This document shows positions 1 to 12,900 of a stretch of DNA of 64,000 bases, piece after piece. Location: contig OZ316896.1 of the NCBI GenBank assembly GCA_973895155.1, forward strand, positions 5,146,001 to 5,210,000, given 5' to 3'. Position 1 is the stretch's first letter, and each line of letters opens with the position of its first letter. Source of the DNA: Marsupella aquatica (Eukaryota > Marchantiophyta). The notes beneath the pieces were generated by a model. That model saw nothing but the letters and a program-made list of their open reading frames with translations. It was not told the origin of the DNA and searched no databases. Both the position numbers and the translations under genes were made by a program.

Positions 1-1372
1 ACGTCGGCAGCTTGCTCTTGAAAGTGAGGAAAGATCGGAAATTGGAAAGGCGCCCTTTACCAGCTTTGGTAGCTCCCCTTAAAACAGGCCCCATGCACGC
101 AGGAACGTTGAGAACGGGGGTCACTCGGATGTTGGAGTAGCCGGATCTGTCAGGGCTCCGTCGAATTTCCCTGGACCTGAGAGCTCTACACTGATCTTGG
201 AGTGAAGCCGAACTCCTCCCCCCTGAAGCAACTCTGTCAAGACCTCTTACGATGACCCTGCCCGATGGACTCCTCCCAAAATTGGCACCCCGAACGGGGG
301 TTTTGATTGGGCTAACTCTTCCAGCATTGGTGGTGCTACTACTGCTGTTGCTGCTGTTCGGTCTTGCTCTGGCTCGGGTGGGGTTGAAGGTAAACACATC
401 AGAGCTTTGAGCGCTGGAGCTCTTTCCACGAAAATCTGGCCTACTCGGCTCGGAGCTGGTGGACTGAGGGGTATACACACCGGGAGCCTTGTTTCTATAA
501 TCTACAGCAGCGGCGGAGGCGCTTGTGCTGCTCCTGGATGGAAGGCGCATGGAAGAGGAAGCGGAATCCCACGAGTTTTTTCCCTTCGAGGCGGATGGCA
601 CTGTTGAAGCCGTGGTAGTGGAAGCATGTGAAGTCCGGGAGGTAGATGGAGCTACGTGAGAAGTACTACCGGAGGTCCCCTTGAGATCCTGCTCAGGACC
701 ACTCCCTGTACCGAAGATTTGCTTGAAAAACTTCTTCTTGCCATGAAATGTTTTGGGAGGAAGGAGGCTCTCATCCGGAATCCGTTGCCTTCCTGAGTCC
801 GACTTCACTCGGCGAAGGGCTCCAAAAAGTTCTCTCCACTTCGGACCCTTAGGGGTCCTCAACGAGGAGGGACCCAGCACGCAGCCCAATGAAGACGGTC
901 CATCGACGCCCTCCGAATTCAGCTCCCTAGACATGGTCCCCGCAGAACAACTCAGAGGTCCATCCGGAAGAGAAGAGGATGTCTCAAACTCCACACTATC
1001 GTCTGTACCAGTGGAGTGGCGGGGGAGGTAACCCGGGAGAAGTTTGCCTTTGTGGAAGAGCTCGTCGGCAGGAACAATAAAACCCGGGGTGTCATTTCCT
1101 GCCACATTCAAAGATGACATGGAGAACTCGAATTCTGAGGGGTAACCGTCGGAGCTTTCTCCTTCCTCCTCCATCTGCTTCTTCTTCTCTGGAGACAATC
1201 TAGCGGAACGTGATTTGCCAGTCGAATCCGGCGAAAATTCGATGTATTCGTTTGAAAATGAAACGCTCGGACTCAACCATCCAAAAATAACCTGACTAGG
1301 GCATTTCTCGCTGTGATACTCGCCGTAGTCATTGTGAAGGTCCAAAGTCTCCATAATGCTCCTGTGCGACAT
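1..1372 (-). CDS. MAKR/BKI1-like membrane-associated kinase regulator, C-terminus cut by window edge
   Basis: An open frame starts at an ATG on the minus strand (1372-1370) and runs without a stop for 457 codons off the left edge, so it is complete at the 5' end only. Residues 81-87 (FEFSMSS) are followed at 101-113 by PADELFHKGKLLP. This pairing, an EFEF-type strand then an ADELF-KGKLLPL box, is characteristic of plant membrane-associated kinase regulators and related DUF1645-like proteins. A WRELFGALRRVKSD block (about 179-192) and a polybasic GKKKFFKQIF stretch (about 211-220) resemble membrane-hook segments of that family. The Ser-rich middle is low complexity. Near the C-terminus, YSNIRVTPVLNVP is a strongly conserved land-plant signature. 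Known MAKR/BKI1 proteins are plasma-membrane-tethered modulators of receptor-kinase signalling; that role here is inferred. Single exon as far as visible. The product assignment is less certain than the reality of the gene. Confidence 0.8.
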   Translation of the reverse strand, partial: MSHRSIMETLDLHNDYGEYHSEKCPSQVIFGWLSPSVSFSNEYIEFSPDSTGKSRSARLSPEKKKQMEEEGESSDGYPSEFEFSMSSLNVAGNDTPGFIVPADELFHKGKLLPGYLPRHSTGTDDSVEFETSSSLPDGPLSCSAGTMSRELNSEGVDGPSSLGCVLGPSSLRTPKGPKWRELFGALRRVKSDSGRQRIPDESLLPPKTFHGKKKFFKQIFGTGSGPEQDLKGTSGSTSHVAPSTSRTSHASTTTASTVPSASKGKNSWDSASSSMRLPSRSSTSASAAAVDYRNKAPGVYTPQSTSSEPSRPDFRGKSSSAQSSDVFTFNPTRARARPNSSNSSSSTTNAGRVSPIKTPVRGANFGRSPSGRVIVRGLDRVASGGRSSASLQDQCRALRSREIRRSPDRSGYSNIRVTPVLNVPACMGPVLRGATKAGKGRLSNFRSFLTFKSKLPT

Positions 1373-2989
1373 CTTTGCAGCACTGCTAGGCTAGCTGAGC
1401 AGCTCGTACAATCTCGACCAAACGTAATGAATGCGAAAGAGTTCCCACAATCTTCTTACGGCCGACCTTCCGAATTAGCTACTGTTCACACTTTCCCAAG
1501 ACGATGGAAACAAAAACCTGGTCCTCGTCCCAATTCCCTTAAAGCTGTGTGTCCTAAGCAAGGTACAGTCTTCCAGACACTAGGAGAACCCCACGGCGAA
1601 AGAAATGATCAGAGTTGTCGACATTCAAACCTCCGGCCTCCACATACCTGCTAACCGTCCAGCGCCATCAAATTCTCGGTTTGAGGGGTAAACTCTGCGT
1701 CTTCTGATGCTTCAGTACCACAGCTCTCACAGGCGAATTGCTCAAAGGCTACCACAGGTCAAACAAAATCTTTTCTTAAACACGACCGACCTGATACGAA
1801 TCCATAGACGGGACCGAGCGAGATGATGAAGTACTTGTGAGCAATACACCTGAATTCTTCGTCTACCTACACTGCTCACAAAATGCGACAGTTTCACTGC
1901 TCAAGCAACCTTCTTCCTCCTCGGAAAACTCAGCTCAGCTCAGCTCATGTCGACGATAAATGCAGTGCAGATGTGTCAAGTAAATTAAGACCTGAGCAGA
2001 AAAAGCTCTCGAAGGTTATAAGTCGGAATGCAACGGTCCATATTCCACATATTGAATAAGCCTCCGCTGAGTTATTGGGACCTGTCGGTGACTCTCTCCC
2101 ACAACAAGGTATCCGTGACCTCTTCCGGATACTCCGCCTCCTCCAGGTACAGCTTCTCCAGGCAGTTCATGCCACAATCACCTCGTTAAACCGTTACAGC
2201 GCAAGTAAACCCCCGTCTCCCACGCTAGATGGTCATGTGGCCTCGACAAAATCTCAGCAGGTCGTATAGTCTTATACCGTGCATGCCGTGCCCCAGGAAC
2301 CTGTAAGAACCCACGAGGCTACTACCACCAGCCGCAACTTGGGAATGTTGCGCTGATTGTTCGCTCCCCAAGATTGGCAAGTCAAAATCAGGTCACCGCA
2401 AATCTGTTCTAACCTGAGTGAAGCATGGCGTACATGGCTCCCAGCGAGCTCTCTCTTCACTCGCTGCACCACGACGAGGCATGACAGATTTCTCGCTCAC
2501 CTGATTCGCCGCCGTCCGCAGAAGCTTCACGCATACCGCGGAGGACGACGCGGAGACAGAAATCTGGAGAGCAATCAAAGCACTCAATCACTCTCTCACT
2601 CACTCTCACTCACTCATCAAATGGACGCTCCACTCCGACCGACGCAAATGTGGAAGGACTCTCCACTACAAAAGACGACGAAGGCCAGATCGACCGATGA
2701 CCCACCGATCGATGACGTCTAGCAGAAGAAACGGAAGCTGGGTCTAGTGGTCTAGTGGTCTAGCTCTCGGTGAGCAGGACGAGGCCGCAGCGATGGAGGA
2801 GGGGTCTCGGCACTCGGCAAGCCAGCAACAGACTGAAGCGAGCCAAGGACTGGTGACCTCCATCAACTGTGCCCAACGCAATCCAACGCAGCCCAACACA
2901 ACGCAACGCAGCAAAAGCTCGGCAGAATTTGGTGCCGTTGTTATGGCCAATTTGCACCATCATTCTCAGCACACGGCGTCGAACGCGCT
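1373..2989. promoter_or_regulatory. Upstream region of the MAKR-like gene, with simple repeats
   Basis: No coding frame is convincing here. The region lies 5' of the minus-strand MAKR-like gene and should hold its leader and promoter. On the gene's strand, 2588-2617 is a GAGAGTGAGTGAG-type purine repeat, like the GAGA elements bound by plant BPC factors. A possible TATAA on the minus strand lies near 2016-2020 but is weak. 2743-2765 repeats GGTCTAGT, and 2873-2911 is a CAACGCA-type short repeat. Function is inferred from position only. Confidence 0.35.
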
Positions 2990-5200
2990 ACTCGTGTGAC
3001 TGTATCACTACTCGTGTAAACTACTCGTGCGAGTATTGACTGTATCCCTGTGTAACTGCTCGTGTCACTGTATGACTGTATCCCTGTATGACTGCTCGTG
3101 TCACTGTGTGACTGTGTGACTACTGTGTACCTACTCCCGTGACTGTATGACTGGATCCCTGTATGACTTGTGTGACTGTGCCCTTGTATACCGTAGTGTC
3201 ACTCTACTACTGTATCCCTATATGACTACTTGTGTACCTACTCGTATGATTGTATGACTGTAACCCTGTATGACTGCTCGTGTGACTGTATCCTTGTATA
3301 CCATAGTGTCACTCTATTGTATGACTGGATCCCTGTATGACTGCTTGTGTGACTGTGCCCTTGTATACCGTAGTGTCACTCTACTACTGTATCCCTATAT
3401 GACTACTTGTGTACCTACTCGTATGATTGTATGACTGTAACCCTGTATGACTGCTCGTGTGACTGTATCCTTGTATACCATAGTGTCACTCTATTGTATG
3501 ACTGTATCCCTGTATGACTACTTGTGTACCTACTCGTGAGATTGTATCCTTGTATACCATTGTGTCACTCTACTGTATGACTGTATCCCTGTATGACTAC
3601 TTGTGTACCTACTCGTGTATGACTGCTCGTGTCACTGTATGATTGTATCCCTGTATGACTGCTCGTGTGACTGCTTGACTGTATGACTACTTGTGTACCT
3701 ACTCGTGTGACTGTATGACTGTATCCGTATATGAATACAGCGAGTATCTACTCGTGTGACGGTGTCAGGGTGTGACCAACTGCTTTGTGTAATTACTCGT
3801 GTCATTCCAAGGACACCACACTACCACAGTGCCAACATCACTTCTATCAAAAACCACTGTAAATAATGATAAAACTGTCGGCCAACTAACCACATATTTT
3901 GGGGTCGTTGTGATTTTGTCCCGAAAGTTTAGTAATATTTTGACCATCTTGGTGGAAACACTGAGCTTTCAGTGCATGCATTGTTTTACCCCAAACAAAA
4001 CAAAAACAAGATAGTAATATTCTCTCCTTCCTGCAGATTCCATTGGGGTTTGGCTGCATAAGTGAGATGCCTAGGAAATGACCATTGCAGGAGCTGGCAA
4101 GTTGGATTGGCAACTGAATTTCAAGGAGTATACAAGTTGGACAAGTTGGACCTGAAGCTAGTAAGAGGGATCAGTTGGGTTCAAAAAGCTGCACAGTTGA
4201 AAAGCAGCACAGTGCTACCATTAGGGAAAATGTTAGGATAGCCATTGGCGAATGAGGCTTGCACAACACTAACATTTCATAAAACTGACCATGAGAAAGA
4301 AAGAGCTTCATTACGTATCATGGTCTTCAGACTTGCACCACCATTCTGGGCAAACTACATCAAATGTGCTACCAGTGTGACTGTATGACTACTAGGGGAA
4401 AAACTACTCCTTTGACTTCATGACTGTATCCCAAGAATTTTACTCCAAAAGTGCCACCATTCTCATCGCACGGCATCAAAGGCACTACTCGACTGACTGT
4501 ATGAATCAAACTGAGAAAATAGTTGGGGATCCTTGTGATTGTGGGGGTGCATTCTAAGAACATTTTGAGCATCTAGTCGTCCCCCTCAACTTTTCAGTGT
4601 ATGGGTTGCTTTTCAATTAACAGTGGAAAAGGATAATAACATTCTCACCCTGGTGGTTGGGGATCCTATTGGGGAAACAATGTTGTAATTGTTGCCCATG
4701 TACCAGCCCCTGTTGCAGCTAAGGCAGCACATTGTTATGGTTAATTCGCACCAACATTCTAAGCATGGTTTCTAAAGTGCTGCTTGAGTTACTGTGTGAC
4801 TTTATGTGACTATATCCCCAGAGCTTGGTACTGTAGTGCCGCATTGATGTGCAAACACCATATAATTATTAAGCTTTCTAGCCAACTAGCACAATTTCCT
4901 TCTCATTTTGCTGTGGAAATGTTAGAATTATTCTGATCATCCTGGTGTAAGCACTCAGTTTTCAGTAAATGCTTTGTTTTAAAACAAACAAAAGAAAACA
5001 ATATTTCAAGGAAACAAATGGAAACAAGATAATAATGTTCTTGCCCACTCAGGTGGTTGCTGACCCTACTAAGGAAATAATGCTGCACTTGTTGGCCTTG
5101 TATTGGGTAGTGTAGTGCCAAACGGGTTGTTCTTGTCACTATATGACTGTATCCCAGGAATATGACTTAGTGCAAAACAGCTTTGCATAAAAGTCACTGT
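2950..5200. repeat. Three to four degenerate tandem copies of a ~370-620 bp unit containing the minisatellite motif
   Basis: Several anchors recur in the same order. A GCACC(A)-CATTCT...GTGTGACTGTATGAC block starts near 2955, 4334, 4451 and 4749. A GAGCTTTCAG/CAACTTTTCAG/CAGTTTTCAG block with the same flanks occurs near 3958, 4582 and 4955. A GGTTGGGGATCCTATTGG-like block occurs near 4040, 4650 and 5050. These look like old tandem duplicates of one non-coding unit. In the first copy the internal GTGTGACTGTATGACT motif has expanded into the 2990-3780 minisatellite. No transposase or terminal repeats were recognised. Confidence 0.65.
2990..3780. repeat. TGTATGACTG-type minisatellite with a 177-bp higher-order unit
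   Basis: The stretch is built almost wholly from variants of TGTATGACTGTATCCC, CTCGTGTGACTG and TTGTATACCATAGTGTCACTC. A higher-order unit is visible: the block starting GTGCCCTTGTATACCG at 3178 recurs at 3355, a spacing of 177 bp, with near-identical flanks. No open frame of interest. Copy edges fade into older related copies downstream. Confidence 0.9.
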
Positions 5201-6399
5201 GAAAAATACTGGAGGCATACAATCCTGGCAGTGGGGGCAATGACAGGTAATTGTAGCATGCAAGCAAACAACAAAAAATTTACTACTATGAGTGAAAAAA
5301 AACCCATTTCACTGTAAGTTAGTCCCTAGCTAGCCAGAACATGGTTAATAAAATCCAATTTGGGGGACTTTTCTTTTGGCTAGCCAACTTGCTGGCCATG
5401 TGGAGTCTTAGAAATGCACTCAAAATATAAAAGTGAGCAATAAATAAACAAATTAAAAACCACTAGTGACTATTAACGACTTTCTCCTCTTGTCACATAT
5501 TCCTGTCAATAATAAATTCCTCGCATCATACAATGGGGGATGTGCAGCTAACCCAATAACTTTCTTAACCACAAACTAAATAGTGGCATTGTGTAAATAG
5601 ACATTCATTGCAACAAGGGCTATGGCACTTGTGTGATCGCACTGCCTTATTATTGTTGACATTATTACACAGGACCAACCACCATATCCTATGGCTACTC
5701 GGTCAACCTGAACTGTGTGGTTAACCCTTTCACAAAAACATTGTTGTACGGAGTGGGCCAGGAAGTCCATGGAGGGGACTTTGTATGTTAGGGTCCACTT
5801 GGTAAAATTCTGCATGTTTTGGTTAGTTAAAAAAGTTCTGTTTGGAGGTACACTAAGTATATCTCACGCGAAATGTACAGTTCTGTAAACCAAAAGATGA
5901 TAAGAACACTCCTACTGTCCTATCTCCCTAGTTTTAGGTTTGACCTTTAGGCTCAGTCTAATAGATCTGAGGTCACAAACTGACTCATGGAAGAGTGAAA
6001 ATGTCGTTAATTTTAGCCACAAGTTCTCTTCAATTTTAGAGGAGTGGAATATAGCCAACTTTTGCCACTAAGAAAAATTTGAAAGAAAACCAAAAAAGAA
6101 CCCTAAGGTACACATTTCTCGTGTGCAGTTAATTAAGCTTCTTTTATAACGCGTTACCCTCACAAAGAGGGCGAGCCGGTCTCACAGGTGTACCGGAAGC
6201 AAGCGGTCCCAAAGTACAGTCTCGGACTGTAGTAGTAGTGCCGTAGTGGAGAGGGGACTAGGGGAGCCTGTTCATTTAGGGGCTTACGTTACCGTACTCC
6301 CAGTGCATCGGAATTCCACCCATCATTCAATGCAAATAACACTCTTTATTTCGCTCATTATTAACTCGTATAATTATTTCGATTTGTGGCCCGGCCACA
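5201..6399. other. Gene-free AT-rich stretch
   Basis: No supported gene. Short frames lack codon bias or recognisable motifs. 6160-6310 is more GC-rich than its surroundings (blocks such as GAGCCGGTCTCACAGG). I checked it for tRNA, 5S rRNA or SINE character and found none I could support. Confidence 0.4.
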
Positions 6400-6965
6400 A
6401 AACTATGATCATTAGCTACCATTAAGCCGTTTTTCAAATATTTCGAGAAGGAATAACTCAAGAATCTTTACAACGCTCATCAGCTCACGGTTTTAGTTAT
6501 TATTACTGTAACGTCTCTAATTTCAATTGGCCCATAAATGAAGGAGCTCAGACATTAGTAATTGTAATTGCGCACGAATTATTATTGTGGGCCACCATGG
6601 AGACGTTTCCTAGTACTCACAAGAGGCATAATTTAGGAATATTCGATACCCCTTCTCCGATTAATCAGATTATAAACTTCCATTATGGATTTTGTTATTG
6701 TTGCTGTAGGGTATTTGCATTCCAATTGGCTGATAGAATTAATGACGAAATTCAGACAATAACTACAGTAGACACTGTATTTTGATTGCACATAAATGAT
6801 TATTATTGGCTACCATGGCGACGTTTTTCAAATATTTCCAAGATTCATAATCCAGGAATATTCGATACACCCCTTCTCCAATTAATCAGATTATAGTTCT
6901 CGTTATTATTGCTGTAACGTGTGTGAATTTCAATTGGCTGATAAAATTAATGAAGAAATCAAGAA
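6400..6965. repeat. Three tandem copies of a ~200-bp unit
   Basis: The order GCTACCAT-GCGACGTTTTTCAAATATTTC ... GGAATATTCGATACCCCTTCTCC-ATTAATCAGATTATA ... TTATTGCTGTAACGT ... TTTCAATTGGCTGAT-AA-TTAATGA is seen near 6580-6760 and again near 6805-6960. A more degraded copy lies at 6400-6540. The units carry ATTGGCTACCATGG-like segments. Non-coding; origin unknown. Confidence 0.7.
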
Positions 6966-9900
6966 CGGCGCAAAGTTGTCGATTAAAACAGGCGAGTAAT
7001 TTGCTGCAGCAATCTACTATCGGTATCTTCATCATGAGCCGTCGATTGCCGATATGCTCGGTCCCCAGATTGGCAGATTGTTTATATTCTATCATCTGTG
7101 GGACTGTGGCAGTGGGATTTTCACTGTTGCAGTCACGAACTTCTAGTGTGCTGTCACTACTACCGTGTCGGCCGGGGAACAAAAGCGCGGTACGGACGAC
7201 GCGGCGAATTTCTTCGCTTCAGTTCGAAGGTCGCACTTGATCATAAATGGGTAATATAATATAATTTTAGTTTTAATTTAATTTAGTCAGTTTTGAGTAC
7301 TGCCTCCAAATCAAATCTTGGTCAGTTTCTTAAAGGACCTGTACATATTATATATGTACAAGAAGTTGGCAGTGCTCGTTTTTTATATGTGTGAGTTGTA
7401 ATCCTAGCCACTCAAATGTGAAAACAGGGCACACTCAAATGTGAAAACAGGGCACACTGTATTTGACATGAACTCAAATCATGTTACTATAGAAGCGTCA
7501 ACTTAAAGCTTACTCTTAAGGGCCTATGTGAAGTCTCTAGATCATAACTCCCAATACAGACAAAATTGATAAATGAGGTTCAATAAGGTCAACATTTTAA
7601 ATAAGAATGGAAAAAGTGATATTAGCTCCAAAAAAGACAAAACTGAAATGAGGATTGACAAAAAACAAGGATGGTGCAAAGACGAACCAAAATAACATTA
7701 AAAACTTATTTTGCAAAAAATTTCTTCATATCTATTTATCTTCAAGGAACGCTTCATGGGGCTAGTTATCTATCCTATTCATCTACCATCCTTGTGGGTA
7801 GGCAAACCGTTACCAATGCTAGTCATCTACTGTCTAGTGGTTCCCTTGTGACGCCACTTTTTGGGCTGATGCATATTTTTATGTCTAAAAGTTAGACCTC
7901 CTTTTGAAGTGGTCTAAATAAATGGACCACCCTACCATTTCTATTGAGGGTCTAGCATTTATTATTTCTAGACCAGACACATTTTGCTCAAGCATTTTAA
8001 CTTTAATGTCTTTGGATGGAGATATGCTTCATGGCCCCCACCCTCTTGTGAAGCCACCCCCCCCTTTTTGACTAGTTCACAAAGAGAATATTTGTTAGGT
8101 ATTTACTCAGAGATCTAGAGTTACTTTGTAACAGCAATCAGTCACTTGGTTACAATTAGAAGTGCAACTGATATTGACACTAGCAAGATTTAATTAGTGG
8201 GTGTAACTTAGACTCATTATTACACCCTAAACCAATTATTGGAAGATAAGAAGAGTTTAGTATGTGAAATCTTGATACAACCGAAGGGCTTAGATATCAA
8301 TTAAGTTCTCTTGTGTTCTCCGGTGGACGTAGCCTCTAGTGAGGTCAACCAATTATCTCCTATGTTGACAACTTGTACATTCAATGGATATTTCTTATGT
8401 GCATGTTATCTTATGAATAATGATTGTTTTGCTCAACAATATTGTTGCTAACCAGTGATGGTCACTGAAATGTTTTCAAACATAAGTGAGATGGTCAAGT
8501 ATCGAGTGTTGCAAGGCCTTGCAAAGCACTGGATTTCAAAGAGTGTGTGATCTTCCAGGAGAGTGACAGGTTGGGCATGGAAAATGTGCACAATGGCACC
8601 ACCCATACACCCCTTAGGACCATATCATGGATAGGAGCAGAGGTCACCAGAGTTGAACTGCAAGGGAGACTTCACTCCAGAAATGTACCATGAGAAAGAA
8701 AGAATATAATTTCACATTATGGTACAAAGTCTACATTGTCCAATTACAAGACCTTGACTTGTTGGGGGGGGGGGCGGGGGGTTATGCAGATCATAAAAAT
8801 TAGCTACTTAGATGATATTGGGGAACAAATTGTTAATTCAAAAATCTTTGATCATTATGGTTGCAAGAATTTTAATATGATAATGCATGATCAGAGAATA
8901 AATTTTTGAACCAAGTATGTTAGATGATTAAATAAAGGGCTTCATGAAGCCGACATGTATTATTTTCCTTGTATGTTCTGAAGTATGTTTTCCATCTTGC
9001 CAAGGGAACCACACACTTTTTGCTGCTAGTATTTTAGGAGAAGAAAAAGTGCACACTTGAAAAGTTCATTAGAGAAGGAGTGTGGCCTGGAGAATATTGA
9101 CTCATCTTCACCATGGCAACCTAAAGCTGTAGCACTGAAGTTCATATTCCACTTAGGAGGTTAAACAACCTTAACTTCAAAGCCTTCATGAACAGCAACA
9201 TGAAATCTAATTCCTCCAAGTAACTTATAGAGACTATATTCCAACTGAAGGCACAATAAAGAATTTATCCAGGTGCATCTTCCTTAGGTCCTCAAACAAC
9301 TTCTCTACATCAGACTCTGCCAGCAGTATCTTGGCCAAAATTGACTCACAAATTGGTAGCTCGGTACTGGCACCATTTTCTCCTTCCCCAGCCAGACAAA
9401 GATCAACCTCGATTTCTCTCTCACCCATATCCTCTTAGCAACAGAAATTGGAAATAATAGAGCAAAGGCAAAACAACTCAGTTTAATCAGTAATTTGTTC
9501 TTATGTATCTGCTGAATAACCTAAAACCTACTCTTGAGGCTCATTGTCCTTTCCAGGTCATTCTCCTGCCAAATTGAGACTCTCCCAAAGCGACACAAGC
9601 TCACATTCCCATGCCAATGTTGGTTTGACCACAGAGTATTGATTGGACAACCACCATGCCTTTTGTTTCTGCTTTGGCAGCGTAGATTTAGGCTGAACTG
9701 TCCCACTAGTTTTGGTCTGGGAAAAGTATTACGGCCCATCAGGTCTTTCTTGTAAACACCCCTCATCCATATTGGAGGTGATTGTCATGCTTTAGAGGGG
9801 CATATTGAAATGTTTCCAAAGGGAATGAGACATAGACCAGGATTGATCTATCGATTGCATGATTGGAGCTCTACCTTAGGGTGGGAGAACCAATCCCAGC

Positions 9901-12900
9901 AGGGCATGAAGACAAGCAAGGAGCATGCACCAATATCTATTGGTCCCTGGCTATTGAGTATATAAACTGGGAAGCAAAAGAGCACTTTAAGGCCAAAACA
10001 TAGAGTTGTTGAATGGGATCTATGAGTAGAGGGTGATTGTGGCTGGCCACAGGTCTAGATGCATTTGCTAACCACTAGCCTGATTACCCATTCCTTGAAT
10101 GTAAATAGATATGAAGAAAAACAATCTTGCACAAAAACAATTTTATTCTATTTCAGCTCATCTTTGCCCCATCTTGTTCTTTGTCCACCCTCTTTTCAAT
10201 AGTATGGCTTATTTAGAGTCAATGTCCCTTTTGTTATCTTTGCCCCCATCCTATTTTTTGTTTATCCTCATGTTAAGTTGTGTGTTTATAAAAGACTCGT
10301 TATCAGTTTTGTCTCTATTGGGAGTTACGGCCTTCACTCTAGACCATAGGCCTTAAAGGTAGCTTCCCTTTGTGAATTATTAGTAAGATGTCTAGCTCAT
10401 ATTTTGGGGAAGTTGGAAGAGGTTGACGGGCCTGGGTGGGGGCACCATATATGGAAGAGGATGCAAAAAATTGCTAGATAATTAGTACAATTATTGACAA
10501 CATAGAGTGGCTTTACAAGTGGCAGGGTGCACTTGCTACTTTTTTTAAACCGATTAAACTGGAGGGTGGCCACTTGTTGTTGCCTTGATTGAAGGAGTCA
10601 AATTTGGAAATGTTGGGACCACCTCGAGAGGTGGTCTAAATTGTAGACAATATAAGCACCCCACATCAGCATTTCCCTGGGCACCTTGCCATGTAAGATT
10701 GGTATAGAACACACCTGAATGGGCCCCAAAGTTTTCTGAGGCCAAGTGCAGAGTCTCCACTCAATATGCTCTCTAGATTTAACATCAGATGGAATAAGGA
10801 AAAGGCAATCATGCCCCAAAAGTCTTGTAAAGCCACCCTCAGTGGGCCAATACCACTTTTGACATACATGGCTATAAACATATGGGTTCAACTCTAATGT
10901 AGAAGGCAAAGGTGGAAGTGGAGGGTGTGGAGCTATGTATGCATACGTGTAATAGAATGGGGTGACAACAAGGCGGGCAAGAAGAGGGTGGGATAACCAA
11001 ACTAAGGAATGGTCAATATTTAAGGGGTTTATTTTCATGGTCATGCGGCTTCCCAATTCTAAAACTAAAGTTTCCCCCTGCCTCTTACTGGGGGGTGCAC
11101 TAAGTACTAACTAAGAGCTGTGGCCCCAGCTTAGAGTGTCTCATGAACAAGAGAGGTCTGGTTTATGGGAAGATCCTTTTTTTAATTTATATTTTTTTAA
11201 GGGGAAATCTGTGAAACCCCACAGAAAGGGAAGCCACAATAGTTAGGGAGTGTCAGTCACAACCCAAGACCTCTCAGTCTCTACTCAAGTGAGTCACAAA
11301 GTCATGCCTCTCTGGGCTTTTATGTGAAGATCCTAATTTAGAAAACAAAAAAATACCAAATTTCCTCTATGAGCTGAAAAATTTACTCCATACCCTTAGA
11401 TTTTGGAATTAACAAATTAGTTTGAGTACCCCTTGGTTATGTAAACTTGTTTTATTGAATTATTTGGAGCAATGAAGAGTTGCACATTGGAATAGATAGA
11501 TGAGAGAACACATGTGAAAGGAGTATTATAATGAAGTGCATTCTAGAGGTAGTTAGGACAATTTCATTGATGACAAATAAGAGTACATTCATGGTAATAG
11601 GGAGTGTAATTCTCCATGCAAAATGTTTCCCTTAGTACCCTATGTCTATATAACACATGTAACAATAATTCCATATATTTCATGTAAAATATTACTTTGT
11701 CCATAGTAGTTTAAAAATATAGAGTCCCTTGCTATTACTCTACCCATACTAGTTATGGTGTATTATCTTTGCTTGTTACTCTTCTATCCATAGTAGCCAA
11801 AGGGTTTCTCAAGTTATCTTGGTAAATGTTAGAGAAGTTGAGAAGTTTCTTGGGTTTCTTATGTTATCTTAGTTGGTAAATGTTAGAGTAGTTGAAGAGT
11901 TTCTTTCTACTTGTGTAAATTAAATTGAAAATTGAAAAAGATCTTGGAAAAACACTGATATATCAATCACAACTCTTTCACCACTATTTTACTCTTTTTT
12001 CTTTGTTTACTTGAAATGTTACTTTTCAATTTTCCATTGCTTTTACAATTATAGTGTCTAACTGATTTTCTTTGCCTTGAACAGTCAAATTTGGTTCTTT
12101 TTGCATAACTAACTGTTCTTGTTTGTGACTAGTCATGCTGATGTGGCTGCACTTGCATCCAAGAATTTTGGAATGAACTCCCATGGGGGTCTATAAATAC
12201 CCCTCAAATCTTCAAGTGAATGGATCCCTTGGGGAACTCTTAGGAGTCAATTTGATCAGTCCTCTTTAACTCAATTGCGAGAGGCCCCTTGGTGCCTTGT
12301 GTTCCCTTGGCTTGGGCCATGTTTGCCCCCTTGCATAGTTGACAGGACAGGTCCCCTTTTATTAAAAAAGAACCTTTTCTTAAATGTTTTGTTTTAACGC
12401 TCAGATCCATGTTAAATGAAATTTTGACATGAATTGCTGTACTAATTTTGATAGAACTATTATGCCTTTGTCTCAATGGCACTATCATGGAATTGCGAAA
12501 GAAAAGTGGCACTCATACAACTAAGAGGGGTATTGGGGGGCCTTAAAGTCTCAGAGTTAGGCTTGATTGCCCTTGGCCATATCATTTGGCCATAAACTTC
12601 TTCACAAGCTTTGGTGAAACTTTGAGAATGCCTGACTGTTTTCCCGCCTCGGATGTAGGGCTGGATTATTATCATACAGCCAATTTCTTTCTTGTTCTTA
12701 AACCTTTCCCATGGTGGTGACTAGCTAGGGGGGCAGGAATGCTACACTAAGGAAAGACAAGAAACCTAGTTTTAGAGCACCAATAGTCAATTGTACAACA
12801 CTTTCTGGCACATCACCCCACTATGGAGACAATTTTGGCTAATGGCTGCCATTTCTTCACAAATTTTTCCCTAGTACTATTTGCCAGCCTTTTTTCCAGG

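Noticed and set aside
2990-3780. CRISPR-like array
   Set aside because: Units are contiguous and degenerate, without constant repeats separated by unique spacers; plant nuclear context. The same applies to 48660-50141.
6160-6310. tRNA, 5S rRNA or SINE in the GC-rich patch
   Set aside because: No A/B box pair, no cloverleaf and no match to the 5S core seen on either strand.
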